Source: a virus. Taken from it: DNA of 42,975 nucleotides. The notes below the pieces were generated by a model. That model saw nothing but the letters and a program-made list of their open reading frames with translations, was not told where the DNA came from and did no database searches. Position numbers and translations under genes: made by a program. Below are positions 17,459 through 26,456 of the stretch, piece after piece; within the stretch, counting starts at the first letter, position 1; each line of letters starts with the position of its first letter. The stretch covers positions 1 through 42,975 of IMG/VR virus record IMGVR_UViG_3300032241_002516; one strand, given 5' to 3'.

Positions 17459-17486
17459 AAAAAAAGCTCGCAAAAAATGCGAGCTT
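17459..17486 (-). terminator. Terminator after the tail tube gene
   Basis: Coding strand 9-bp perfect stem AAGCTCGCA/TGCGAGCTT with a 5-nt T-rich loop, followed by TTTTTTT counting the stem-end Ts. The hairpin starts about 35 nt after the tube stop codon. Confidence 0.92.
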
Positions 17487-17520
17487 CCCTGAGGTATGAG
17501 TATAATATTTGACGGTATTC

Positions 17521-18009
17521 TTAGAAGTTAAGTATGCAATAATCTGGTTGTACTGTCATTGTAATGTTAACAGCTGTGTTTTCTGTATCCCAGTTATATT
17601 CACCAAAGTTAGATTCTGTAATTAATGCACCTTTGATAATCCATTCTGATACGATATCACCTACAGGACCTAATACGTCAAAAGTTAAATCTTTCTTATA
17701 GAAGTCAGAATAACCATCGCGACCAGTTACTGATTCGTGGTGTAAACGTACCCATTCCATTACTGATTGAGCACCAGAAGGAGTGATAGGATCAAATAAG
17801 GTAAATTGTATAGTTCCCCAAGTTGTTTTACCTTTTACAAAACGTTGAACGTTAATGTGATTTAAAGGAACTGTACCTTGAGTTAGTGTAACCGCACCTA
17901 CACCTTTAATTTCGTAAGCAGGAAATCCATCAATGTACATGATGAAACGGTTTGCTTGTTTTGGTTCAAACGCGGTAAAAAATATTTCGTTTGGGTTTAA
18001 TACTGCCAT
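17521..18009 (-). CDS. Tail tube protein, T4 gp19 type
   Basis: A 162-residue protein, the same length class as T4 gp19 (163 aa). The tube signature is clear: NRFIMYIDGFPAYEIKGVG near residues 20-38, then TWGTIQFTLFDPITPSGAQSVMEWVRLHHESVTGRDGYSDFYKKDLTFDVLGP. It stacks as hexameric rings inside the sheath. It follows the sheath gene and has its own promoter-like element and terminator, consistent with the high copy number needed. Confidence 0.93.
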   Translation of the reverse strand: MAVLNPNEIFFTAFEPKQANRFIMYIDGFPAYEIKGVGAVTLTQGTVPLNHINVQRFVKGKTTWGTIQFTLFDPITPSGAQSVMEWVRLHHESVTGRDGYSDFYKKDLTFDVLGPVGDIVSEWIIKGALITESNFGEYNWDTENTAVNITMTVQPDYCILNF

Positions 18010-18032
18010 TTTGTTTTGTTATTTATTTCTTG

Positions 18033-18043
18033 TTATAAATATT
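18033..18043 (-). promoter_or_regulatory. Late-promoter-like element before the tail tube gene
   Basis: Coding strand AATATTTATAA followed by CAAG, 23 nt before the ATG. The leader is A-rich (AAATAACAAAACAAA) with no Shine-Dalgarno sequence. Confidence 0.6.
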
Positions 18044-18051
18044 AATGAGTT

Positions 18052-18090
18052 AAAAAAGGTAACTACCTCCCATTATGCTGGGAAGGTAGC
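18052..18090 (-). terminator. Terminator overlapping the sheath stop codon
   Basis: Coding strand stem CTACCT-t-CCCA / TGGG-AGGTAG with a single bulge and 6-nt loop, then TTACCTTTTTT. The loop contains the TAA stop of the sheath gene. Confidence 0.8.
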
Positions 18091-19809
18091 TCCTGTTGGT
18101 AAAATGTTGAAATCTAAGTAAATAAATTCTGCAGTTTTGGTTGGTTGGATGTATATTTGACCTACTAATTGGTTTCTGTCAATTACATCAGGTGTATTGT
18201 TTGAATCATCCATTATTACCTTAAATGCGTATAAACCTTGTTGTTGTTGAACAGATGCTAAGTAAGGGTTAACTTGGCTTAAGAATTGATTTCTTGTTGC
18301 TTGTGTATTTTGTTCGAATACTAAGTTTTGAGCAACTTGAGAGATATAAGATTTAAGAGCAATTAACAAACGACGAACGTTTACACGGTCAAGTGCTGAT
18401 GCTTGTGTTTGTAGTGTTTTCTGACCATATACTACAACTCCGTTTCCAGGGAATGTTGCAATAGGGTTTACTTTATTGCTATATAATGTATCTCTGTTTG
18501 CTTGAGATAATTTTTGTTCAGCTCTGATTACTGTAGATAAACCACCTCTGTTTATACCAGCTGGTGCGAACCAAGGATCTGATACTTTATCTGTGTAAGC
18601 ATAAACACCACCTACCATTGCTGAAGCAGGAACCCATACGTTTTGACCAGAATCTGGATCTTGTGTTTGACACCAAGGCCAATATGAAGCAGCGTATGAA
18701 GTGTTTTTAGATAATGCTTGAGAAACAGTTGTTGAAAGTGAAGTACCGTAAGGAACTAAATCTAAAACAAATATATTATCACCTCTGTTTTGAGTATTGT
18801 TTATAATTGTTGTTGTTTCTGATGGTTGTAAACTATCTATCAAACCAGGAGCTAACATTACGTTGAACTTATAAGCATCAGAGTTTGACATTAAAGCAAT
18901 CATACCATCGTAACTTGCTGATGGAATACCTTGTACATAGTTTGGATTAGTACCACTTGTAATTTGATTGTAGAATGCAGTTTGACCATTGGTAAATAAA
19001 TTACCTGTAGCGCCACCAAATGAACCACTACCGTTTGCTGGTATAAATCCAACATATTGTGCTTGAGGAGCACCGTTATTATCTAAATAGTGTGGAGTTG
19101 GGTTAACAACTTGGCTTATTCTGATATAAGCGCTTCTATTTGCATAAGAACCTGAAATATCGATTTGGTTTGTTGTTGAATTATAATTTGTTGTGTAATC
19201 ACCAATTACAGCGGCTACGTAGTTTCCAGCAAATGGGTCTAATGATAGATTAGTCCAAGTTTCTAAAACAATAGGATTATTTGTATTATCATTACCACGG
19301 CGAACTAGTAAATCAAATGTACCTGAAGAGGTATTTGCATTTTGTATTTGCCATCTGATGTTATTAGATGAACCACTAGGTAATGAACCACTAGCATCTA
19401 ATGAACTTGAACTGTTCATTATGGTACCTTGGGATAATGTTGTGATTACAAGTGAACCAGAACCAACACTACTGCTGATCATAGGGTTACCTGTAACACC
19501 GTCTAAAGCGGTTGCTGAAGTAAAACTACCACTTACTACTCTTGATACTAATAGTGTTTGACCACCGTTTAAGAAATAGTTATAAGCAGCAATTGAAGTG
19601 AAGTAGGTATATACCTGACTTGCGCTAGTGAAAGTGGTACCAAATTTTGCTTGGTAATCACTGTAAGATGTACAAATAGTTGGTATATTTACCGGTCCTT
19701 TAACGGTAGGGCCTATAATAGCTGCACCAACAGCTATAGGATTTTGGGTGATAAATGACTGGTCATTTTCTATCGCTAATACGCCAGGAGAAACTAAAGT
19801 TGTTGCCAT
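18073..19809 (-). CDS. Tail sheath protein, T4 gp18 type
   Basis: A 578-residue contractile sheath protein. The N-terminus has the family pattern (VSPGVLAIENDQS, AAIIGPTVKGPVNIPT, FGTTF). The C-terminus, AEFIYLDFNILPTGATF, is the strand that links neighbouring subunits in the sheath mesh. The conserved core ARTLLIALKS-like segment appears as VNVRRLLIALKSYISQVAQNLVFEQN. Ser/Gly/Asn-rich surface insertions occupy about residues 100-280, typical of domains decorating the outer sheath. Monocistronic, with its own promoter-like element and terminator. Confidence 0.94.
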   Translation of the reverse strand: MATTLVSPGVLAIENDQSFITQNPIAVGAAIIGPTVKGPVNIPTICTSYSDYQAKFGTTFTSASQVYTYFTSIAAYNYFLNGGQTLLVSRVVSGSFTSATALDGVTGNPMISSSVGSGSLVITTLSQGTIMNSSSSLDASGSLPSGSSNNIRWQIQNANTSSGTFDLLVRRGNDNTNNPIVLETWTNLSLDPFAGNYVAAVIGDYTTNYNSTTNQIDISGSYANRSAYIRISQVVNPTPHYLDNNGAPQAQYVGFIPANGSGSFGGATGNLFTNGQTAFYNQITSGTNPNYVQGIPSASYDGMIALMSNSDAYKFNVMLAPGLIDSLQPSETTTIINNTQNRGDNIFVLDLVPYGTSLSTTVSQALSKNTSYAASYWPWCQTQDPDSGQNVWVPASAMVGGVYAYTDKVSDPWFAPAGINRGGLSTVIRAEQKLSQANRDTLYSNKVNPIATFPGNGVVVYGQKTLQTQASALDRVNVRRLLIALKSYISQVAQNLVFEQNTQATRNQFLSQVNPYLASVQQQQGLYAFKVIMDDSNNTPDVIDRNQLVGQIYIQPTKTAEFIYLDFNILPTGATFPA

Positions 19810-19840
19810 GTTTTTAAATTAATTTGATTTATGGTTTTAT

Positions 19841-19850
19841 TATAAATATT
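19841..19850 (-). promoter_or_regulatory. Late-promoter-like element before the sheath gene
   Basis: Coding strand AATATTTATA followed by ATAAAACC, 31 nt before the ATG. Confidence 0.6.
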
Positions 19851-19868
19851 ACACAACCATTCAAAAAA

Positions 19869-20120
19869 CTAATCTATTCCTGTAAACTCTCCTCTTTCTA
19901 TATTGATGGTTCCTTTACCATATTTGGCTTGTAATTTACCACCAATTTCGATCTCTTGTTGTTTTAAATCCGATAATTCTTTTATAAGGTCGTCTTTTTG
20001 CAATTCAAGATCTTGTATTGTTAACTCAATTATCCCGAAACGTTCTATTAATTCAGCGCGTTTATTTTGAGTATTTTTAAGTTCTTGTAATTCTTCTTGT
20101 GTTAAAACTTTTGTTACCAT
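19869..20120 (-). CDS. Small coiled-coil protein
   Basis: An 83-residue protein predicted to be one long helical hairpin: residues 6-66 show heptad-like spacing of Leu and Ile (LTQEELQELKNTQNKRAELI, LTIQDLELQKDDLIKELSDL). The C-terminus, KYGKGTINIERGEFTGID, is likely a small beta hairpin. I recall similar small proteins beside structural genes in marine T4-like phages, but their function is unknown to me. It starts 9 nt after the SHAEG fibre gene, so it may be an assembly factor or trimerisation partner of that fibre. Confidence 0.72.
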   Translation of the reverse strand: MVTKVLTQEELQELKNTQNKRAELIERFGIIELTIQDLELQKDDLIKELSDLKQQEIEIGGKLQAKYGKGTINIERGEFTGID

Positions 20121-20129
20121 ATGTTATTT

Positions 20130-21290
20130 TTAAATACTATTTATACTTATCAGTTTTGTATATTCTATTTTAGAAAACCAAGCTACATTATAAGTACCAC
20201 TACCTGTAACATATATTGCTAATCTATCATGACTATCATCAGCGGCTGCACTAGCTGAAAAAGAAGTGGCAGCACCTGTTGTTGGAGATAATGTAAGAGA
20301 ACTACCATCAAATACTGTTGTACCACCGTAATTTTTTATTATTGCATTTCCTTTAAATACTCTACTAATACCATTTGCTCCCGCGTCTAATGCAGTTCCC
20401 ATAACTGTTACATCTACAAAATAAGCAGTATTTACAGGAATTGTAAAATAATCATTACCTAGACTACTTGAAATAAGTAGTTCTGCAGGAGTTGTACCTG
20501 AGGTTTGGTTAGATAGTGATAAAATACCGTATTGTCCTAAAGGAGTACTAGATCTAGCCCATTCACTTACATGACTTGTATAAGCAGATATACCTCCAGC
20601 ATGTGAATATGATCCAGAAGATATTGTACTATATCCTTCAGCATGAGAACTAGCTCCAGAAGATATTGTACTATATCCTTCAGCATGAGAACTAGCTCCA
20701 GGAGATACAGTATTGGATCCTTCGGCATGTGAATATCCACCAGAAGATGTTGTATAATAACCTTCGGCATGTGAAGAATAACCATTAGCTAAAGTAGAGA
20801 ATCCTTCAGCGTGTGAATAAATACCAGAGGCTGAAGCATTTATTCCTTGAGCAAAAGATCCTGTTCCTGAAGCTACTACACTATCTCCCATTTCAAAGGA
20901 ACGTAGGTTATAATTGTATCGGAAATTACTAGAACCTGAAAGAGTAGAACCACTATTGAATTGTATTTGTTTATCTGCTCCACCAGCACTAGCTCCACCA
21001 GCACTTGATAAAGCATAAGATGCTGTTAAAGCATAAGAAGCACTAATTGATTGAGATGAATTTGCCGCCCAACTTGAAGTACCATAAAATCCTACTCCAG
21101 ATAAAGATGATGTAAAATCATTACCTTTAATAGAACCGGTCATAGCAAATGAACCAGATAAATTAATATTGTAAGCTACTACACCTGTAAAAGCATCAAC
21201 TGATTGTGAAACGTGCCATGATTCAATAATATAGTTTTGAGCTATTTGATCTATACTAGGAGTAAATATATTTTTTAATACGTTTGCCAT
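20130..21290 (-). CDS. SHAEG-repeat tail fibre / adhesin with YadA-head-like repeats
   Basis: A 386-residue fibre protein in three parts. An N-terminal attachment region (1-90) ends in ASYALTASYALSS. Next come about six 14-residue repeats, SHAEGxxTxxxGxxS, related to YadA/Hep_Hag head repeats, which build trimeric left-handed beta-rolls. The C-terminal knob begins SEWARSSTPLGQYG and resembles a domain common at phage fibre tips. It is Ser-rich. The start overlaps the stop of the TibC-like glycosyltransferase gene (TAATG), so modifying enzyme and fibre would be made together. This is the best single candidate for a glycosylated receptor-binding fibre. Confidence 0.82.
   Translation of the reverse strand: MANVLKNIFTPSIDQIAQNYIIESWHVSQSVDAFTGVVAYNINLSGSFAMTGSIKGNDFTSSLSGVGFYGTSSWAANSSQSISASYALTASYALSSAGGASAGGADKQIQFNSGSTLSGSSNFRYNYNLRSFEMGDSVVASGTGSFAQGINASASGIYSHAEGFSTLANGYSSHAEGYYTTSSGGYSHAEGSNTVSPGASSHAEGYSTISSGASSHAEGYSTISSGSYSHAGGISAYTSHVSEWARSSTPLGQYGILSLSNQTSGTTPAELLISSSLGNDYFTIPVNTAYFVDVTVMGTALDAGANGISRVFKGNAIIKNYGGTTVFDGSSLTLSPTTGAATSFSASAAADDSHDRLAIYVTGSGTYNVAWFSKIEYTKLISINSI
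20614..20697. repeat. Two identical 42-bp tandem repeats in the fibre gene
   Basis: 20614-20655 and 20656-20697 are identical and encode one 14-residue SHAEG unit each. More diverged copies continue on both sides. Recombination between copies would change the repeat number in frame. Confidence 0.9.
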
Positions 21291-22495
21291 TAATTTTTGT
21301 TATAAATATTCAAAAGCTTATCAATTGCATCAAATACTTTAAGAGGTTTAATGGTTTTGGTACATTCAAATTGTCGTGGCGTATCTTTATGTTTTGGGCA
21401 CCATTCCCAATCTCCGGCATCTAAACGGTGAGTATTGAAACATCCCGTACAAACATTAGTATCATAATTAAATATACGTTCACAATCTAAAAATTCGCTA
21501 AAAGGTTGACTAAAGCCTGATATCAATATTGTTGGTGTACCTATACTCCAGCTTAACCAACTTAAACCACTACCTAATCCTATATATAAATCAGCATATT
21601 TCAGATCCACCATTCTATCTTCAATAGGATAATTGCCTGTTTTATCTATAACATATTTTAAAGTTCCACCTAGTTTTGAATCATGCCATTTATCTCCTAG
21701 TTTTTCAGACGTAATCATTACTACTTTATAACCATGATCATTTAAATAATCTATTACAGCTTGCCAACCACCAGGATAATTCCAATATTTTGCATGTGCT
21801 GAAGCATGTGGAGCTATAACAACATATTTTCCATCAATTTGTTTAGATTTATTAGGAATTGTTATTTTTGGTTTAATTTCACTATATTTTAAACCTAATA
21901 TTTCTGTTGAGGTTTGTCCTAAAGGATATTGTTTAAAATCAATAGGAATTCTATTTTTATTTATAGTATGATCTTCATTGTAAAACCATCCAATAGAATA
22001 CATAGCATATAAATTATTTACTTGACTACCTGGATCTACAAATTCAATTTCAGGGTATTGGTCTTTAAACCAATTGTTGTGAAATGTAGAACATATTAAT
22101 TCACAATTATGTTTTTTTCTAAATTCATCAATATAAGGGAACCAAGCTAAAGTATCACCAATAGCACTTGAATCCATATGAATATAAACTCTTCTACCAT
22201 TAGCATCATAATCATGTTCAAAAACTAATCCATTTTCATCATATACTTCAATTCTCCAACCAACAAAATATTTTATATTTGTTTTTGTCCACATATTGTT
22301 TTTAAGTGTGGTTTCATGGATTGTTTTGTTGGTTTTTTTATCTATACACCTAACAATATATTCTTTATCATCGGGGCCTGTGATTTCAACAAAAGCACCA
22401 TCTATAAAATGGAAATTAAAATTATTTTTTCCTTTTTTAGATGATATATTCAATTGTTGAATATTATTATATTCCTTGATTAATATTTCTTTCAT
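21290..22495 (-). CDS. TibC/AAH-like protein O-heptosyltransferase (GT9-type)
   Basis: A 401-residue GT-B glycosyltransferase. The N-terminal 90 residues form a beta-rich domain (FHFIDGAFVEITGP..EYIVRCIDK). The GT9-like core includes MDSSAIGDTLAWFPYIDEFRKKH near 112, APHASAHAKYWNYPGGWQ near 229, and LYIGLGSGLSWLSWSIGTPTILISGFSQPF. A four-Cys cluster at 349, 352, 366 and 378 (CTGC..WC..C) matches the iron-binding finger of bacterial autotransporter heptosyltransferases, which transfer ADP-heptose to Ser of repetitive adhesins. Sugar and target here are inferred. It lies between two other glycosyltransferases and a Ser-rich fibre, overlapping both neighbours. Confidence 0.85.
   Translation of the reverse strand: MKEILIKEYNNIQQLNISSKKGKNNFNFHFIDGAFVEITGPDDKEYIVRCIDKKTNKTIHETTLKNNMWTKTNIKYFVGWRIEVYDENGLVFEHDYDANGRRVYIHMDSSAIGDTLAWFPYIDEFRKKHNCELICSTFHNNWFKDQYPEIEFVDPGSQVNNLYAMYSIGWFYNEDHTINKNRIPIDFKQYPLGQTSTEILGLKYSEIKPKITIPNKSKQIDGKYVVIAPHASAHAKYWNYPGGWQAVIDYLNDHGYKVVMITSEKLGDKWHDSKLGGTLKYVIDKTGNYPIEDRMVDLKYADLYIGLGSGLSWLSWSIGTPTILISGFSQPFSEFLDCERIFNYDTNVCTGCFNTHRLDAGDWEWCPKHKDTPRQFECTKTIKPLKVFDAIDKLLNIYNKN
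21301..21310 (-). promoter_or_regulatory. Late-promoter-like element inside the end of the glycosyltransferase gene
   Basis: Coding strand AATATTTATA followed by ACAAAAA, 10 nt before the fibre ATG. Here the element also encodes the last residues (NIYNKN) of the glycosyltransferase. It could boost the fibre over the enzyme. Confidence 0.5.
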
Positions 22496-23447
22496 ATACT
22501 TCTATTAATTCTTTTGAACGATTAAACCAAGACAAAGATCGAGCATGTTCTATAGAATTGCGTCTATATTGTCTGTAATTACCTATTATATCTTTTAAAC
22601 CGCGCACCAATTCAAACACATCTCTAGGTGCTCTCCACATTCCATAAAAATCAGTTTCCATTTCAATCCAACCATTTATAGGTAAACCGCAAGCAGCGGC
22701 TTCCAATATTGTTAAATTAGGATGACCTGCTTCCAATTCGCTTGGATGCATAAATATTGTATGATTTTGATACAAATCAAGCAATTGTTTTTGATCAGGA
22801 TCAAATACTATATCCAGTTTTGGATAACTGAATGTCCATAAATTTTCATTGAAAAAGTGTTTGTTGTTTGAAGGACCAGCTATTGTAATTGGTAAATCCA
22901 TAGCCATAGCTGCGGCAATAGCAAAACCAAATCCTTTTCTATCTCTACCAGAATGTCCACCCATTCCATTGTTTGCTACACAAAGCAATTTATGGTATTC
23001 TTTATCTAATTTTTCAGGATAAAAAAATGGAATTTCTTTTGGATAAAATTCATCTGTATTTACACCATGAGAAAAATACTGACATTTTGGATTATCAAAA
23101 TAGCTTACTAAAAATTTAGCAGGCATTAAAGATATAATTGAACCTTCTATTGCTTTCAAATTTTCTTGATAAACATAAGATTCTTTTCCATAATGGTAAA
23201 CATGATGATCATGTAATTGATAAATGTAAGGAATACCCTTTTTAGCCAAATCAATGGATAAATTAGCAACATGACAATGAACTATATCATAATCGCCTGG
23301 GTTTATTTCATTTACATATTTAATATCTACTTGGTGTCCTAATTTAATTAGGTTTTGAGTAAATTCCCATACTATTCGCTCTATTGCTCCCCAAGTAGGA
23401 GGTGGGATTGGGATACCACAACCAGGGTGTACTTGACAAATTTTCAT
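22467..23447 (-). CDS. Glycosyltransferase family 4-like
   Basis: A 326-residue GT-B glycosyltransferase. The N-terminus MKICQVHPGCGIPIPPPTWGAIERIVWEFTQ holds the glycine-containing acceptor loop and GAxE-type motif of GT4 enzymes. DYDIVHCHVANLS is at about 53-65. The C-terminal domain has HPSELEAGHPNLTILEAAACGLPI, the E(x7)E nucleotide-sugar-binding signature. It is 29 nt overlapped with the heptosyltransferase gene and begins directly at the stop of the 890-aa gene, so the three are one unit. The donor sugar cannot be told from sequence. Confidence 0.87.
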   Translation of the reverse strand: MKICQVHPGCGIPIPPPTWGAIERIVWEFTQNLIKLGHQVDIKYVNEINPGDYDIVHCHVANLSIDLAKKGIPYIYQLHDHHVYHYGKESYVYQENLKAIEGSIISLMPAKFLVSYFDNPKCQYFSHGVNTDEFYPKEIPFFYPEKLDKEYHKLLCVANNGMGGHSGRDRKGFGFAIAAAMAMDLPITIAGPSNNKHFFNENLWTFSYPKLDIVFDPDQKQLLDLYQNHTIFMHPSELEAGHPNLTILEAAACGLPINGWIEMETDFYGMWRAPRDVFELVRGLKDIIGNYRQYRRNSIEHARSLSWFNRSKELIEVYERNINQGI

Positions 23448-26120
23448 TTATTGTAAAAATATTAATGGATTATCTGTATTTGCGTCTTTTATTGTTTGTT
23501 CTATTATACTAAAACCAGGTAAGTGTTTAGTGTATATTTTTTCGGCTGTACCTATTCGTAACCTTGCTACATTACACATCCATAAATCTATAGCATCCCA
23601 AGGTGTTGTTTCTAGTAATTGTTTTATTTTAAACGTTTTTTCTCGCGTAATCAAATATGATTGTGCTGGTATAAATGGGGTGACATCTAAAAATATATCT
23701 TCGTATTTACCACCATTTAAATTTCTATCTTGCCATGGGTTTCCAAATCCAATAACATCCATATCTTTTTCTTTTGAGATACGTGCAAATCTAATTAAAG
23801 AATCATACAATTCTTGGTAATTAGAATCTATAACAACATCGCCCTCCACTATTAACACAAAATCATAATCAACATTGGTTTCATCGCAGATAGCGTTTTT
23901 ATGCGCTAAATAGCAACCATAATGTCCTGCGGCTAATTTATAGTATCCTGGTTTTTCTTGTACTACATCTGGACGATTACAATTGTGTTTTGGAGGGGTT
24001 TCTGTCCAAATTTTATTGATTTTTAAATCATAGTCTATACCCATTTGGTTGCAGAAATCTTTTATATTTTCTACAGAACGAATTTCCTTTGGATTGGTTT
24101 CAGGTTCTGTTGTTAGGTGCATTAATTTAATTTTAGGTCTAGGGTTTTTAACCTCCAATAAACCGTTATTTTGAATATCTTTTACCTCAAAATATCTTAT
24201 AAGATTATAACCTTCAACTCTATTTTCCATTTCAGAAAAATATATTGTTAATCCTTCTTTATATGGTATTATATCATACCAATCCAATTTACCTTCAACC
24301 TCTATAGCCTTATCATATATTGTTTGGTTTTTATCATCAATAACTACAATTTTAATAAATTTGTTTTCTTTGCTATTAGATATTCTAATAAAAGGAGCAA
24401 AAGTATTTGGGATGTTGGTAGGTAGTACTGTAAAATATTCTACACGTGAAAAATCAGTATGTTCAAATGTTTTTTCTATTTTTGAATTAAATGTACTTTC
24501 TTCTTCGCGGTATATATTTTCTATATTTTTAAAAGAATGGTAAAACATATTTTCTAAACCATTACTTTCACTACCTAACAATTTATATAATTGATCATAT
24601 TGTTCAGCATTTTCAACAACTGGAATAGTATTTACAAATGTTTCTGGTTTAATAGCAAAAAAGAATGTGTATAAACAATTTCCTTCATGTGCCTGGTATT
24701 TGCAAAAGTAAGCATTGCTGTTTTCTAGTTCTTTAGATATTTCGTTTACAAATTGTTCATCTTTTAAAATATAATCGTAATTTAAACAAAATGCCTTTTT
24801 AAATCCTAAACCATAAGCAAGTGAAACACCGTTGCTATAATTTGTGTAAACACTAGGGCCATGATACACATCATTGTTGTTGCCTCTTAAATTAACGTGT
24901 ACTTTATAATCAGGATGATCTGACCAATAATTGCAATAATATGAATGTTTGGTTAAAATATTATTGTTATCTAAAACAACATAATCTGCTATTTTACTTA
25001 ATTCTTGAGGAACAGGAATATGAGAAGTTAATATAACTTTACGTCCTGTTTTTTTAATTGCCTTAATACATTGTTTGGTAGATTCGATTATTATTTTTGA
25101 ACTAGGATAAGTTGAAATAACAAATATTTCTTCATCTTTATTTAAAAATGTTTTATCTAATCCTAAACTATCTAAAATTTTACCACAATTGGATTTAAAA
25201 TTATCAAAATTAAGATAACTTATATTATCAAACTTGTTGAAATAATTTAAATAAACTGGGAGATTATATATTAAAATAGGGATTTTATATGAAATAGCCT
25301 CGCGTATAACTAAAGGCATTGTTTCTTTATCTTGGTTTGTACCACGAGAGGTAAACAAAAATAAATCCATTGCTTGATAGAAATTCTCAACATCTGTTCT
25401 TTCATTCCACCATACAACATTTTCTGGTTTGGTTTTCATTAATGGTTTCCAATACCATTCAAAATTATCTGCTTGATTACCTACACAATGAAATATGATT
25501 TTTTCTTGTTGTAAAGCTTTAGCATATTCGAAAAATTCTTTTTGATTTTTTCGTGGTGTAAATAACCCAATATGTAAAACATGTTTATATTCAGGATCTA
25601 ATCCTAATTTTTCTAATGCCTTTGTTCTGTCAGGACGTTCAACATATTCTATTGGATATTCTACTAAAACAGAAGGAATGTTTATATCTTTGTATTGGTT
25701 TATTTGCCAATCAGATACAAACATAAATTTATCAGGAAAATATCTTTTTTGAGTTGTGTCGTAAGACGAATCGTGAGATGTTTCTACAATTTTATAAGTT
25801 CGTCTCGGGTCGTAAATAAAATCAGCAACCTTATCGTCCATAAACATTTCAGGAATTTCTTCCAAATGTATAATATCGGGTTGGGTTTTATTGATTATAG
25901 AAAACAATTGTGTTTTGTCTTCATATAATGTATAAAATTTTGAAGCAGGAAGTAAGTTTTTAATTTTGTTACGTTGAACAACTAACTTACCTCCTGTACA
26001 ATCTACCCATTCAACAAGGTAAATATCGAATTCGTTTTTAAGTAATTCTATTTTTTTAGTTAGATATTGCGGTAAACCACCTGTAGATAAGTGAGGGGCA
26101 ATGTATAACAATTTTTGCAT
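23448..26120 (-). CDS. Multidomain glycosyltransferase (GT4-like + GT-A-like + GT25-like)
   Basis: An 890-residue protein with at least three regions. Residues 1-310 are GT4-like (MQKLLYIAPHLSTGGLPQYL, VLHIGLFTPRKNQKEFFEYA, MPLVIREAISYKIPILIYN). Residues 325-560 look like a GT-A-type domain (IFVISTYPSSKIIIESTKQC, SNGVSLAYGLGFKKAFCLNYDY). Residues 560-670 are a beta-rich linker. Residues 670-890 resemble LPS-type GT25 enzymes (GHYGCYLAHKNAICDE, DFVLIVEGDVVIDS with the acidic donor motif). A single polypeptide may therefore build more than one linkage of a glycan, with the two following enzymes adding others. The target may be the flanking fibres, though phage-modified host glycans cannot be excluded. 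Confidence 0.8.
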   Translation of the reverse strand: MQKLLYIAPHLSTGGLPQYLTKKIELLKNEFDIYLVEWVDCTGGKLVVQRNKIKNLLPASKFYTLYEDKTQLFSIINKTQPDIIHLEEIPEMFMDDKVADFIYDPRRTYKIVETSHDSSYDTTQKRYFPDKFMFVSDWQINQYKDINIPSVLVEYPIEYVERPDRTKALEKLGLDPEYKHVLHIGLFTPRKNQKEFFEYAKALQQEKIIFHCVGNQADNFEWYWKPLMKTKPENVVWWNERTDVENFYQAMDLFLFTSRGTNQDKETMPLVIREAISYKIPILIYNLPVYLNYFNKFDNISYLNFDNFKSNCGKILDSLGLDKTFLNKDEEIFVISTYPSSKIIIESTKQCIKAIKKTGRKVILTSHIPVPQELSKIADYVVLDNNNILTKHSYYCNYWSDHPDYKVHVNLRGNNNDVYHGPSVYTNYSNGVSLAYGLGFKKAFCLNYDYILKDEQFVNEISKELENSNAYFCKYQAHEGNCLYTFFFAIKPETFVNTIPVVENAEQYDQLYKLLGSESNGLENMFYHSFKNIENIYREEESTFNSKIEKTFEHTDFSRVEYFTVLPTNIPNTFAPFIRISNSKENKFIKIVVIDDKNQTIYDKAIEVEGKLDWYDIIPYKEGLTIYFSEMENRVEGYNLIRYFEVKDIQNNGLLEVKNPRPKIKLMHLTTEPETNPKEIRSVENIKDFCNQMGIDYDLKINKIWTETPPKHNCNRPDVVQEKPGYYKLAAGHYGCYLAHKNAICDETNVDYDFVLIVEGDVVIDSNYQELYDSLIRFARISKEKDMDVIGFGNPWQDRNLNGGKYEDIFLDVTPFIPAQSYLITREKTFKIKQLLETTPWDAIDLWMCNVARLRIGTAEKIYTKHLPGFSIIEQTIKDANTDNPLIFLQ

Positions 26121-26175
26121 AACAATATTGTATTTCCAATAAATATAATAAATTTATATGGAAAATCCAAAAATA

Positions 26176-26445
26176 TTATATGCTTCCGCTTCCTGAAACT
26201 AAAGTAAGTCCTAGTTGGTTTGCTACATAGGTGGTTGGATACGAGTTATTACCGTCCCAATTTGTGTAGTTAGTTCCTGCTATGGCAATGACTCCGCTAT
26301 CATGTACAACACCGGATTCGTCTAAGACTTGCCATGATACTTTACATGCTCTATTAAAATCATCAGATATACTAGAAACTGATAGTTTGGTTACGTTTAC
26401 TGTGTCGCTATATTTCCATTTTACTGGAGAAATGTTTGTTGTCAT
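26176..26445 (-). CDS. Small virion-type protein, unknown
   Basis: An 89-residue beta-rich protein: alternating pattern VNVTKLSVSSISDD, CKVSWQVLDESGVVHDSGVIAIAGTNYTNW, then a Gly/Ser end. The WQVLDESG..VDSG type pattern suggests a single immunoglobulin-like or carbohydrate-binding-like sandwich. It follows the 127-aa gene by 11 nt in the unit headed by the 1360-aa collagen-like fibre, so it may be a fibre cap or head-decoration protein. There is no firm family assignment. Confidence 0.65.
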   Translation of the reverse strand: MTTNISPVKWKYSDTVNVTKLSVSSISDDFNRACKVSWQVLDESGVVHDSGVIAIAGTNYTNWDGNNSYPTTYVANQLGLTLVSGSGSI

Positions 26446-26456
26446 ATTTTATTTTT

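Noticed and set aside
20120-20145. Coding-strand TATAAATA, a perfect T4 late promoter core, before the 83-aa gene.
   Set aside because: It lies in the last codons of the SHAEG fibre gene and occurs only once in this orientation among the leaders examined, so chance is likely.
20567-20785. Alternative minus-strand frame with HMPK/LELVLMLKD repeats inside the SHAEG fibre gene.
   Set aside because: A shadow of the tandem repeat in another frame. The SHAEG frame has the family match and clean ends.
26121-26175. Imperfect inverted repeat (CCATATAAAT / ATTTATTGG on the coding strand) before the 890-aa glycosyltransferase gene.
   Set aside because: AT-rich, mismatched and not followed by a T-run, so it is not supported as a terminator. 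Its ATATTTATTGG only weakly resembles the late element.
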